Source of the DNA: Hippophae tibetana
Lineage: Eukaryota; Streptophyta; Magnoliopsida; Rosales; Elaeagnaceae
Direction: 5' to 3'
Assembly: GCA_037013495.1 (NCBI GenBank)
Contig: CM072807.1
Coordinates: forward strand, 9,055,001 to 9,119,000
DNA length: 64,000 nt
Below are positions 13,268 to 25,395 of this stretch, piece after piece (position 1 is the stretch's first letter; each line of letters begins with the position of its first letter). A program made the position numbers and the translations under genes. A model generated the notes under the pieces. It saw only the letters and a program-made list of their open reading frames with translations, was not told where the DNA came from and did no database searches.

Positions 13268-14548
13268 GTAAGATATTCACACAATAGAAATATTCAAGAC
13301 CCCTTAGTTCTGCAATGCGCTGAATATATTGATTTTGATATATGCGAGAAGAAAGTGGAATGGGTAACTAATTCCATCTTACTCCCTCACACTTACCTAG
13401 AAAGCTCCTTGATTATCTATTTGATTCCTTATGTTTTATTATAGAACAAGTACTTCTGGTGCAGGATGAGAATTGTTTGGTGAAGTATGATTAGTGCCTC
13501 AGATATCATATGAAGTATATTTTGAGGTACATTTTATACGATGCAATTCCCTGCGTTTTAAACAGCAAGACAGCATGGTTAACTCAGCAAGCTGACCAAA
13601 ATATAAAACCTTTTACGTTACTTTTTGTTGGAGATGTTTGAGGATTGATTTTTAGTTTGTAGTTATTCTTCAATGAGAAATTTTCCCTTAGGTGAAGGAA
13701 ATCTTAATTGTCATGGAGAATTTATAAATGCTTTGATGTGTGCTTATTGCTATGGAATGGTTCTTACAATTGAGACGAGGCCATTTATACTCAGTCATAC
13801 TAGTGCAATTGAAACGAGGACTTTTTTTCTTTTATTTTGTTTATATACATATTTAATACATGGATTAGATAATACGTACATGCATAAATTTTTGAATTAA
13901 AAATTTTGAAACTAAATTATTAATCTTCAAAAATAACAAAACTATTGCTACCCATCACCCCTTGTTAAAAAAGATATAGTTTAATCCATAAACAATGACA
14001 TAATATTTTTATTTTTAAAATTAAAGATAAAATAATCAAATACTAATTTTTTCTCTATTTTCACCTTTCTTCCTTTATTATTGTTTTTCAAAATAATTAT
14101 ACTATTATTATTTGACTTTTTTTTTCTTCACTTCAAATTAGTTACTTTGTATTTTTCTTTATCAAAAAGTATGGGTGATTTCTTTTGAATTTATTTTAAA
14201 TTTTTGGTTTACAGTTTAAATATCTCTTAAGCTAACAATTAATAGACTAACTCATTATTCTTTTATAATGCATAACTTTTAGAACGTTGGAAATAAATTG
14301 TGTATGTGTTCATTATAAAAACAATACTATTACAAAGTATTCTTTTATCAAATAAAAAACTATAAATACTAATTATAACTTACATTTCTTATTCCTTTAT
14401 TTGATAGTTATCATGTAACGAGAAAAATGAATGAATTAATTTATATAATTTTAAAAAAATTACTACAGTCATATTTTATTGAAATAAATAATTATTATTC
14501 TAATAAAATGAAAATACATATTTTTTATCTCAAGTTGTTAATGTATAC
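13268..14548. other. Intergenic, AT-rich
   Basis: Possible remnant exons of the reticulon relic up to about 13500 (an AG before GATGAGAATTG at 13465), then increasingly AT-rich sequence with no recognisable feature. Confidence 0.4.
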
Positions 14549-14605
14549 CTGATAATATATATCATATCTGGTAATATATATCATATCTGGTAATATATAT
14601 CATGT
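14549..14605. repeat. 19-bp tandem repeat, 3 copies
   Basis: Three adjacent copies of CTGGTAATATATATCATAT, with small differences in the first and last. Confidence 0.85.
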
Positions 14606-14634
14606 TATGGATTTTAGATACATCTAGTTTACTT

Positions 14635-14840
14635 ATAATTTTTATATAAAGACAACATATATATTCTTTAACACAAAGAATAGAATATGATCATTAAATA
14701 TTTCTAACACAAGCAAACAAGTATTTCAAATGAATAATTATAATTTTTATATAAAGGTAACATATATATTCTTTAACACAAAGAATAGAATATGATCATT
14801 AAATATTTCTAACACAAGGAAACAAGTATTTCAAATGAAT
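14635..14840. repeat. 105-bp tandem duplication
   Basis: Two adjacent copies with a period of 105 bp, running from ATAATTTTTATATAAAG to TTTCAAATGAAT. They differ at only about three positions, so the duplication is young relative to its surroundings. Confidence 0.85.
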
Positions 14841-16267
14841 TGTAATTCTTTGGTCTTTTCCATGAAAGTTCAAAAGAACCAAGGAATACTTATTCAATTA
14901 TTGAATCTATTATCACAAACTGAATATGCTCTAAGTTGCATCCTGGAATAAGAATGTGAAATAATCTCAATTATTCATAATATAAGATCTGCTCAAATGC
15001 ATATAAGTGGGGGACGTCGAAGGCATGAATTAACAAGACCTGAGGGCTATTTCAGAATGCTTAAATGTAAAGATATAGAAGGAACATAACATTTGAGGGA
15101 AACAATATCTTAGATATTTGAAAACTGATCAAAATCATGGACAAACTATCAACCGTGCCACTACTATCCTTCAACTTTTGCTATAAAAGTTCTTGTGTTC
15201 CACTTCCTCTATTGCAGTAAAAAAAAAAAAGGATGAAAACACAATCTTAAGTTCGATATTGAGCAAAAAGGGAGGGTCCAAATGAGTTCGGCATCAAGAA
15301 ACTTGGGGCTTGTCATATAAACAACAAACTTAGCAGTGAAAAACAATAGCATCTGTGAAAACACGTCACCTGGAGTATCTTGTACTTGGTTTACATTCTA
15401 TGCAAGTCTAGGGATTTGAATACTTTCTGAAGATGGTAATGTCACAGCCCGTAATAGCTCCAATGAGAAAACAAGCCCCAGAAAATGAGAAAGGATAGTG
15501 TTTGCAGATGCCTGTAAGAGGAACATAAGGATGATGAAGTTAGTATCTTCCACTACTTTAATATAAACCATTGAACAAATTAGCATGGATCTTCTTTGAC
15601 AATTTGGGATGCAACAACTCAAAATGGAACAATGAGTTTAATAATGTGAAAACATTCAACGTGCATAAGGTTAGTTCTAGTTCCCTATAATTTGGTAATA
15701 TAAAGGAAAAGTAAATTCAATGTCTTTTTTTATTATATTATATCCATATTATTTGAAATGAAATAACTATTTGTGTTTAGCTAACTTCTTTGTTTTTGTA
15801 GTTTTTTAATTCCCATGAATCACTATTCTTTGCAGTTTGGATTCTTCATTGTATAAGAATATTAGCCATTCCTTTATTAAAGGATTAGGATTTAATACAT
15901 TTTAACAAATACGCTTGCCAATTTCCACAAAAAAATCCTACAGTTTTGATGGAAGTGTATTTTAAGAAGTGGAAATTTTTTATAATATTTTCCTTTGTTT
16001 ATGGTAATGTGCCGAACGTTAGAATATAGTCTTTATGTTCGTTCTATGAACACAAATAAGCAAGAACTTACTAGTATTCTAATCCTAAGAGAATCAATCT
16101 TCCATTCTACCGACCATACATATTTATTCTATTGTATCACTTCCCTCTTGCTTTACAAATAAGCTTGCCAATATAGGTTCTTTCTAGGTTTAAATCAAGC
16201 TAATATATTTTTTAAGAAAAAAATGTCATGGAGTCCCTTTTCTTTGAGTAAAAGTATTGTTTAATCC

Positions 16268-16380
16268 TCTACTTATAAAAAGATGTTTACTAGTTCTCTT
16301 ACTTATAAAAAAATGTATTCATTATTCTTTTTACTTATAAAAAATGTATTCATTAGTCCTTTTATTTATAAAAAATGAAC
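16268..16380. repeat. Imperfect tandem repeat, period about 33-36 bp
   Basis: About 3.5 copies of a TACTTATAAAAAATGTATTCATTAGTCCTTTT-like unit (described by its ends TACTTATAAAAA and TAGTCCTTTT) in intron 3 of the TIC21 relic. A related inverted segment (ATAAGTAAAGAGACTAAATG and a TATAAGTAAAAGG end) lies at 16570-16645, so the stretch may be a degraded inverted-repeat element. Confidence 0.55.
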
Positions 16381-17329
16381 CACAAAAATTTGTTGATAAA
16401 AAAAATTAAACAAATATTGATGAGGGTATTTTCGTCATTTTCTCACATCCTATCAAACCAAAAAAATTTACGAGCAGAGAACATTGAAATGAGTAGATTA
16501 CCCCTAATATTTTTGTTTTTTAAAAAAATTGATTCAAAATTACTAAATGTCTCTTCTTGGTATCATTTTTATAAGTAAAGAGACTAAATGTCATATTCTC
16601 AAAATTAGGGGACTAATGACACCTTTTGTATAAGTAAAAGGATACCTGTTAAGGAGGTTCAACTCAAATAATTTTGAAATTTCCGAAAGAGAAATTGGGA
16701 TAAATAAAAGGATACCTGTTCCAAGAACACGTTTAGAGCAAGAACGGGACTGGAACCAGGTGGGATTCCTTGATAGTATGGATTTGCTGAGGAAGTAAGA
16801 GCCTTAGCAAACAACAGTCCAACAGTGGCTTGCAGGCCGAGAATTACTATACCATTCTTTAAGCTTCTCAAAGCGTTGGCATCGTGGAGGAGCCTAAAAA
16901 TAACTAAAACATGAACAATATCAAGGATAATAAAATAACATCATGAAAAGGTATGATCAGAACGTAAACAACATCAAGGAAAATAACATAACAATATGCA
17001 CGACCAGAAGTAACTAAACTGTTATGATAAGGTATGAAAACATCTAGTTTGCCACATAAAGCTAAAAAGTGTCATATTTGCACTCCAGTCTGATATATCG
17101 TGGTTATGAATTGTCAATCCAATCCAATTGACTTAGGGGATCAAAAACCAACCACAGATTGGATCATTGATTGGACTGGTCAGACTTCGTCATATCTAAT
17201 GCAGGAGCATTTTAACTCTTATTAGCTATTTATATGTTTACTTTAATTCATATTTGTCCTTTGCTCGAGTCTATTGTTATTTCTTTACTACCAAGTTTTA
17301 GTGTTTTGTCTTTTAGTGTGAGTTGAGTA

Positions 17330-18825
17330 TTATACAAACCAGCTCATACTAACTTTGTGAGTTAGTTTTTGACAATTGTTGCTTGTAAACGTTTCTTTGG
17401 GGCATTTTTCCTTCGCTATTGAACTGAGCCGACAAGCTCTTTTCTTGTTTCCTTATTCTCCTTGGATTTGAAATTTGTTTCTTCCTACATCAGATTTGGA
17501 ATCAGAGCCTCTGGCTCACCAGAGACGTGATGTTAAACGACAATGAAGGAGTTCGCGAACCAGTTGTTACTCGAGTTGAGTTGCGAGAGTTGGAATCTTG
17601 GATGGAATTACAATTTGGGGGAATCAAACAATCACTGGATTTGATTACCCAACAACTCTTGATGATGCAACAAGAACAACAGCGAGTGGGTCGAGGGAAT
17701 GATCACACTCCACTACCATATTCATCTTCTTCTCTTTATCAGCATCAAGAACAACAACGAGTGGATCAAAGGAATGATCACACTCCACTACCATATTCAT
17801 CTTCTTCTCTTTATCAGCATCATCAACCACCACCCAAAATCCCATATCTACTCTCATCGCATCGAACAGAATGACCCATTTACAGAGCCATACTCGAGAA
17901 CCATCACTCACAATCCGACAACCACCCTTAGCCCAAGACCTAGCAACATCAAGAGCTACAATACAACCCAACCATGTACATTTGACCATCGCAAACACCT
18001 ACCATCCTGACAAACTACCACCACCTTCATCCCGACAAGCTGAAAACCATCCTCGCGAAAACCCCCAATTCCATTGTAAACTCCATCCCGAGTTTCAACG
18101 TGAAAACACCCAGTCCAACCGTGGAATCACAGCTCCCACAACTCCTGCGAGGCCTGAAAACCCACAACTCCCTTGCGACTCAACCTCAAGCCATTCGCCC
18201 GAATCCTATACAGAATTCCAACATGAACCGATTCCCAGAAACATAACAATCTACCCAAAAATCCTTCGCCTCCCAGAAACCCATCATTCTCGAAAACCAT
18301 CCACACCCATTTTGCGAAACCATTCTTAGAGACATCCATCATTAATTCCACCTCATAACACCCAGAACCCATCAATCCCAGTTCCCCTTGCTGAATTCGA
18401 ATCTCAAGAAGTTAGTAATTCCACCTTGATGAATCCATGTCATATTGAGTGTTGTAAAACCTCACTATTTTTGTCACTTATTCAGTAGCAACTACACATG
18501 AAGGGAGAATAGTTTGAGGACTCTGATTATAACGGGGAAAGGTATGCTCCTAAGCTTGTTGAAATTCTTGAGTACCTAGGAATTGAGAATCACATAGATT
18601 TATCATGCTCTGCTAGAATTATTCATGATGATAAAGTTTGGGAATGGCTGAATATTGTAGAAAACTATTTTGAGTTTATGGGAGCTATTGAGTATGTACT
18701 AGTGGAGTTAACTAACAAGATTGTGAATGTTGCTGCTATAGGAAGAGATTTTAAGTTTTTGAAGGAACCTTTTACTAATAATTCATGTGCTTTAGTTTGG
18801 AATTTGTTTTGCGTTTCTTCCTACA
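17330..18825 (+). mobile_element. Truncated gag-bearing LTR retroelement, Ty3-like, in TIC21 intron 2
   Basis: A fossil fragment on the plus strand. A sequence resembling a tRNA-Met primer-binding site (TGGAATCAGAGC, 17497) follows an LTR-like end TTTCTTCCTACA; the same end recurs at 18814-18825, giving a short 3' LTR stub. Between them lie a gag-like frame (17527-17874) rich in Gln and His, a Pro-rich stretch (17871-18329), and at about 18500-18780 a segment with a W-L-x(4)-E-x-Y-F-E pattern like Ty3/Gypsy gag. No protease, polymerase or integrase is present, so it is non-autonomous or internally deleted, and broken. The left end of the 5' LTR is not defined; 17330 is approximate. Confidence 0.55.
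17671..17820 (+). repeat. 75-bp tandem duplication within the gag-like frame
   Basis: Units 17671-17745 and 17746-17820 begin CAAGAACAAC and end TTTATCAGCAT. The 75-bp period is a multiple of three, so it adds 25 residues in frame. The copies are nearly identical. Confidence 0.9.
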
Positions 18826-19703
18826 TCAATATCCCTGCCTAAGACACTACAAATACTCCATAACAACATGCTGTTTCAAGAAGTCAAAAGTACCAGCAAG
18901 AAACCATGATACCTTTGAAGGATCATTTGCAGTTCTTTGAAGCTTATCGGAAAGACGGAGGTAGCCGAATGACCAAAAGACAGAAATGAATGCTGCTGCA
19001 ATCCCACCAGATATTGCATAAAACGTAGCAGGCGAAGTGAGCTTCCCAGTTACAACAACGGAAAAGAAAGAATCACAGCAGCTACCACAGAGCAAACAAG
19101 TTGCCCCCAAAACCCTAAACTCCCCAACATCTTGAAATACCTCGAAGTGCTCTCGAATCTTTTCGCTACCTACCAAATGCACCAAATTTCCTTCACTAAA
19201 ACATCAATAGTCAACACTGCAAATCAATTCCGTGACACTAGAGTCCTTGTTATCTTACAACATTACCCAAAACCTAATTTGAATGCTTTCGTTGCAAAAA
19301 TATATAAAGTTATTGTGAAAATAAGTTAAATAATTGACAAAGTTTCCTTTTCCATCAGTGAATTTTCTCAGAAACCAAACGGTAAAAATAGCAGATAAAA
19401 TATGAAATAGTAAAAGAGAACCTGAGCGAGCTTGGCCTTCTCAGACTCGTTATTTGGAGTTGTGAAAGTAGATGAAATTGGAGTTGAGGAAGAAGAAACC
19501 TTTACATACTTATTTTCTCTTTGATTCGATAAAGGTGAGGTTTGGAAGGAGATTAGAGAAATAGAAGGAGAGAGAGTTAAGCTCAATGATCGTAAAGGTA
19601 AGCGAGAAAAATTTGGAGCCGAAGAAGGGTTAAAAGTCACAGCCGGTAGAGTCCCCGTCGAAAAGAAGCCGGAGCGACCAGCCGGCAAAAGCAGCGCTTG
19701 CAT

Positions 19704-20929
19704 TGTTGAAAGTTTGAATGCCTAAACCAATGAGTGCCACCCCAGAGGCGATGGGATTTAGACTTTTAGAAGATGAACTAGACATTTATTTTACCCTTCG
19801 GAAACCCGGGATGGGAGTGTGATTCTTCTTTTAACTTAATAATTTAAAATTAAAATTATTATATATTATTTTTATTATTATTATATTATTATATATTATT
19901 TTTATTATTATTATAAATTTATGTATGCTATTTTTTGAAATTTTATAAATTTTATAAAATAAAAAATATATGTTATAAAATTATAATGTTTAAAATATGG
20001 TCCATATATATGTTTTTTAAGAGTAGAGGCTTAGTTAATCTCAAAATTATGTTTCATTGATAGAAAGGTTAAAAAAAAAAACAGTTAATATAAAAGTTAA
20101 CACTTTAATTCAATCTTTTGTGTTTGAAGTTATAGCATTTTAAGTTTATAATCCAACCTATCACTCACGTGCACTTATAAACATTAATCCTATTTAAGGT
20201 TAGTTATAATTTTATCATTTTAAAAATTCATGTGTCTTAGAGTTTAAGTTAATGCTAATAATAAATATAACTAATTATTTTAGATATATTAAATTCTAAT
20301 CAATGTTAAATTAACATCTACATGAGTGGCACATTAAATTCTAACATAAAAATATTTATCTAACAAACTTAAAAAATAAAATAGAATTTAATTGTTAACT
20401 TTTAAGATTTGTTTTTTTTACCTATACGTCAAATAATGCATAGTTTACTTTGGGAGCAACAAAGTCCATCTTTTTAGTGATTAAAAGCAAAAATATATCA
20501 ATAATTATGTCATAAGAAAGGGAGATAATACAAAATTAAATTTAAAGTTTTTTTAATCAATAAAAATATTTTTAATTACAAAAAAAAATTTACTTAATAT
20601 TTTTGTAGTAGTTATCTTTCATCAAAAATTTCACAAATTTATCAAGTTTTAATAGAGTTTACGTTTAATATTTATAATATATAAAAAAATCACATTTAGT
20701 ATTTATAATGTTTAAAATTTATAATTTAATCCTTTTTTGAATAATAGAGGATAAAAAAACAAATTTTGAACTATTTAACAAGGATAATTCCCATTTTATC
20801 CTTAAATTATCTCTTCTTCTCTGTTATCTTTCTATTTTGAACTGATTTATGGGATACTTTCTAACCATGATCACTTATTTATGTCTTGTGAACATGCAAT
20901 TTTTTAAGGGTGAGAAACAGCACCTGACG
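19704..20929. other. AT-rich spacer upstream of the TIC21 relic
   Basis: The first 100 bp (19735-19830) have higher GC and may hold the old TIC21 promoter and leader, without a clear TATA box. The rest is AT-rich and has no recognisable gene. Confidence 0.4.
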
Positions 20930-21545
20930 AAAATAAATCTGTGAATAGAATATCTTCCTGATCTTTACCACCAAGTAAAGACAATTCCTGGAAGATGACT
21001 GTTACAAGGCCAGGATATTGTCTTGTAATGTTGCTCTAATTAGTAAGTCACAATTACTTTCATAAGCATATGCTTGCAATGCTTCGTTGAATATTGGTTC
21101 TAAAAGTAACAAATTAGTGATATAATTTAGGAAAATTAATTGCCTAATTTGTGGCATGATTTAAGAAAATTAATGAACTAATTTAAGGCTTAAATTATGA
21201 CACAATTTAGGAAAAAAGAGCATTGCTTCATCTATAAATAGGGAAGAGTTCATGCATTGAAGAACAAGTCAAAAATCAGAAAAATCAAATAGAGCATAAG
21301 CAAATTCAAAGACAGAAAATACTTGTGAGTTTGAGAGTTTTTTATAAGTTTGTGGAAACAATTGGGAGATATTATTAGTGAGAAAATCTGTATCTGTATT
21401 CTGTATATTTCGTACTCAGTTCAAATAATATTTGTTACCTTCTGTGGATCTAGGCAAATTGTCGAATCACGTAAATTCTGTGTGTTTATTTTATCGCTTT
21501 GATATATTCACATACCGCTATTTATTGCTTCCGGCCACAACATGC
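20930..21545 (+). mobile_element. Probable solo or truncated Copia-type LTR
   Basis: It has a promoter-like TATA box (TCTATAAATAGGG, about 21230). Further on it shows the common plant LTR end: TTCTGTGGATCTAGGCAAAT, then an AATCACGTAAATTCTGTGTG segment, and a terminal CTTCCGGCCACAACA at about 21542. No gag or pol lies on either side. I could not fix the left end or a target-site duplication, so it may be a solo LTR or the stub of a larger element. Confidence 0.5.
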
Positions 21546-22799
21546 TTGACTGCAATTGTTGTATGTTAAAATTTTCTAGAATGAGAAGAAAAAGGCAACA
21601 AAGAAAAAGAAGAAATTTGAGAGTAAAATAGAAATAAATTTTTTTTTTTTAATGTTATAAAAAAAATAACATATATATTATGTGGGAAAAATTAAAAAGA
21701 AAAAGAAAACGAACAAAAAAAACGTTTAACAGACAATAAAGGGAGAGAAAATGAAAGAAAAAAGAAGAAGTTTATCACGTGGCTAAAAGGAAAAAGGTTC
21801 TCATCATTGAGGTTCTTAACTACTTTATTTCTAATCGTTTTTCAATTAAGACTTCAATTTTTTTTTAAAATATATGAAGTGTTAGATGTTGATGTTGATG
21901 AATGTCACCTCAAACTTAAGCACCTTTGGGATACTTAGTGGATGAATAGGGATGCAACAAATGTGAAAATTAATTGTATAATTCAACATATTTATAATTC
22001 CAATCGCACGTAAAATAATTTTAAATAAAATTATATTTGTATCTTATAATTTATTTTAAATTTTTAAAACAATTAAGTTAAGCATATTAAATAAAAAAAT
22101 TATATGATATTAAATATTGTAATTTTATTTTATTAAATAAATTAAATAAATTTAATTTATTACTTGAAATGAAAATAAAAATCATATATACTTGATGGAT
22201 CAATACAATATATCACAAATTTTAAGTTTATTTAGTCTTATAACTTTATATAATTTACACTTTAGTATTATAAAATTTAAGATAAATTCATTTATTTTAA
22301 TAATTTAAAACTTGAGTTAATTTAATCAAATTTTTAAAAAAGATAATATTTTTAATTAAAAGAGAATCTCTAAATTTTATTTTATAAAATCATTTCCTCT
22401 CCTCATAATTTATACTTTTAGATTACTCTTATTCTTATTTTGGTACATTTTTTTTACTCATACTTTCAAGTGAAATACATGAAATACTCTTATTTAAATT
22501 ACTAATATATATTTTGATCAATTTTAATAATAATCTAATTGAATTTAGATAGCTTGAATATATCATTACTATTAAAATTATCAAAATATATACTAATAAT
22601 CTAAGTATATGTATTTTATGTATCCCAATTAAAGATAGGAGCAAAAAAGATACCAAAATAAGAATATAGATAGTCTAAAAATACAATACCCTTCTCTCCC
22701 ATTTCTCATTTTTTATCCCCATTGTCTCCATGGAAAAATGAAAAACTTAATCTTATCTTTATCCAAATAAAAACAAAAAGATATCATTTATCTTCTATG
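21546..22799. other. AT-rich spacer, no gene seen
   Basis: A-rich and T-rich blocks (21590-21780, 22020-22400) with no coding frame, RNA gene or element boundary that I can support. Confidence 0.5.
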
Positions 22800-25115
22800 T
22801 TATACTCATTGGACTTAATAATATGTGTGATTTAGGAATATTTACACGTTTTTTTAGAAAAACCTTTAATTTTTTCTCTGCTCTATTTGACGATGAGATA
22901 TCGAATAAGACTCAAATAATATGTGTGATCTAGGAACCATAACCACTATATATATAGTTAATAACTATAAATAGGGTTGTTCATCGGATTGAAACCATTG
23001 ATTTTACACCCATTTGATCCGATCTGACCATCCGCTCGGATTGAAACATCATAATCCTCAACCGATACGATTAACTCTCACATCCGCTCAATCCGATCCG
23101 TAAATTATTCGGATGACATCCGATCAATCCGACCAATAAACTTAATTAACTCTATTTTTTGTATTTTTAAATTTTCACATAAATCATAACATAAAATTAT
23201 TTGACTTAAAAAAACATTAAAAAATCAAATAAATATATATTAATTATATATATATATATATATTTATTTAATTTAATATATATATATATATATTTAATTT
23301 AATAAATATATATATATTAATTAAATATCTATATAATTAATTTCGGTCGAATCAGATCAGATCGGATGAATCGTAGTGAAATCCACCATCCGATCCGCAC
23401 TTAACAGATGGAAAAAACTTTCATCCGATCCGACCATCGGATCGGATTGATCGGATGATCGGATTTTTTGCACACCCCTAACTATATATCTATTTTATCT
23501 CATCATTAAAATAGACATTAGCCTTAGGTTTCTACACATTAAAGGCACACATCCTATTAGATACATTAAATCTCAAATTACTTAAACCTTATTAGATCCC
23601 TTTTAAATAGGCTTAACCTTATATGATAGTTTACACCACATAATTATTCACATGTAAGCCCAACATTGGCTTAAGGATCCAACAATCTCTCAATTTGTTA
23701 TATATGTAACTTTATAATTATGCATTGTAAAAATAACGGTATGAGCTCAATTTTTCTATCATTATCGAAATGTATTTGTACTTAATTTAATCCATTAATT
23801 ATATCAACATAGAATCAAAACAATTTTTGTTACATTTGTTGTAACTTGACCAATTAATAGTCATGTATGCCTACACAAATTGAATGATATGGACTATAAT
23901 GTAGATGTGTAGAATGAAAATTTCATATAATGTGATCTTAACATAGTTATTTCCAACTAATCTAACCTTAAACCTCAATGAGATCAAACCATACCAAAAT
24001 CAAAGTATAAGTAAACCAAAAAAATTATTTCTATAGAAAATAATCTCAAAATACTCATAAACTGAAATAATTAAAAGTGTGTCTATATCAAAGAAACATT
24101 TAAAATTTTAAACTCCCATTAAAAATGAATATCTTTAAATGATATGACACACATACGAGCAGTGTACTCATGAAATTTTTTTGGTGCAATCTCTTAGTAC
24201 GTGGATTCATAATCATAGAGTTTATACTAATTTGTTATATAGACATATGTACACTTTGAACTATTTTCTTAATAACTAGGAACTTGATCTCTATATTCTC
24301 TGACTTGATCAAACTTCTTTTATTAGTTGAATATATTATTGGTGACTTATTGTCACAGAATAACTTTAGTGATCTTTCAATGTCATCTATTATGCACAAT
24401 TATGTTCTTCAATCATATTTCGTGATTCGATACCTCATAACATGTTATGAACTATGTTGCCATGGTAGAAGAGGCCATAATAAGAGATTTTTTTAGCACT
24501 CTTCCAAGAGATAACAACTCTAACTAATAGGTAGACATAACCCAATATAGATTTCATATTATCTTGACATCTAGTAAAATTGGAGTCAATATACTCAATG
24601 ATGTCAAGTTGATCTGACTTCTGATACGTGAGTATATAGTCTTTTATTTTCTATAAGTATTGCAATACTCATTTAGATGCCTTCTAATGGTCTATTCTTG
24701 ATTGCTTAAATATCCTCCAAAAATCCCAACAATATAAACAATATCTGGACATTACATATTTGAGTATACATCAGACTCCTTACTACTAACATATAAGGAA
24801 TCTTATGCATTTTATTTTTCTCAAAATCATTCTTAGGGCACTGTTTGAGACTAAATTTGTCTCCCTTGGCAATAAGGGTATCACTTGATTTGCAAGTCTA
24901 CATGCCAAATCTCTTAAGAACCTTTTCGATATAACTCTTTTGAGATAATTCTAGAATATTTTAAGAGTAGTCTTAGAATATCTGTATGCCTAATACAAAA
25001 AATAAATCACCAAAATCATTCATCTCAAAATTCTTAGCTAAAAGACGCTTGGTTTTTTGTAATAAGCCTATATCATTATTGACAAGCAAAAATCCATCGA
25101 TGATAAGTATTATTT
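22800..25115 (-). mobile_element. Decayed Copia retrotransposon (3' part of pol and LTR)
   Basis: A fossil on the minus strand. About 25110-24090 in reverse keeps, in scattered frames, reverse transcriptase and RNase H remains: an NNDIGLL block, LSQKSYIEKVLKRFGM, KGDKFSLKQCPKN, a RSLMYTQICNVQ block and the RNase H end near FLVIKKIVQSVHMSI. A purine tract and LTR start (reverse complement of the AACA ending at 23684) follow, and the LTR runs left to about 22800 with a hAT-type MITE inserted in it. The 5' half of the element and its other LTR are not seen. Heavily decayed and old. Confidence 0.7.
22972..23480. mobile_element. hAT-type MITE, copy 1 (509 bp)
   Basis: Runs from TAGGGTTGTTCATCGG to GCACACCCCTA, giving imperfect terminal inverted repeats that start TAGGG. 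The flanks ACTATAAA (22964-22971) and ACTATATA (23481-23488) form an 8-bp target-site duplication with one mismatch, as expected for hAT. The subterminal thirds are dense in ATCCGATC/GGATCGGAT motifs on both strands and the middle is AT repeat. No coding capacity. It lies within the LTR of the decayed Copia element, so it is younger than that element. Confidence 0.8.
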
Positions 25116-25321
25116 TATACATATTTTTTATATCAATTTCTTTACATTTATTTATTTATATATATATATATGTGTATATTATAACAAGCTAAAATATTTA
25201 TTTTGTATTTATTGAAAAATATTTATCTTTTAAGATTTTGAGATTTTTATGGATTTTTTTATTTTTATTTGAAAGTAAGTGAATTTACTTAACCAGAAAA
25301 ATATAAATTCACAAATTCCAT

Positions 25322-25395
25322 GTGCATGTTGCATGCGCCTATCACATGTAATATATATGTGCATGTTGCATGCGCCTATCACATGTAATATATAT
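25322..25395. repeat. 37-bp tandem duplication
   Basis: Two copies of a unit beginning GTGCATGTTGCATGCGCCTA and ending TAATATATAT, essentially identical, followed by an AT run. Confidence 0.9.

Larger units (their letters stand above)
15398..19703 (-). pseudogene. TIC21: TIC21-like chloroplast inner-envelope protein gene, frameshifted
   Basis: TIC21 (CIA5/PIC1) is a four-helix inner-envelope protein linked to plastid protein import and iron transport. Four exons can be read on the minus strand. Exon 1 (19703-19422) encodes the start MQALLLPAG, a Ser-rich transit peptide and EKAKLAQ. Exon 2 (19169-18913) gives VAKRFESTSRYF, LGSLGFWGQLV and then TSPATFYAISGGIAAAFISV. Exon 3 (16893-16716) gives APPR, LQATVGLL and ANPYYQGIPPGSSPVLALN. 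Exon 4 (15511-15398) gives ASANTILSHFLGLVFSLELL to the stop. All junctions keep GT..AG and phase 0. Compared with the family, exon 2 lacks one T in the VILSFSVVV segment, exon 3 has one extra base after APPR and lacks about nine residues before LQATVG. These lesions make it a probable pseudogene, unless the single-base changes are assembly errors. Intron 2 carries a retroelement fragment. Confidence 0.85.

Noticed and set aside
17645-18375. Minus-strand frames across the gag-like element
   Set aside because: Mirror images of the plus-strand gag-like and Pro-rich frames with no coherent protein signature.
23236-23330. Possible regulatory AT palindrome
   Set aside because: A simple AT microsatellite forming the core of the MITE; length is expected to vary without function.
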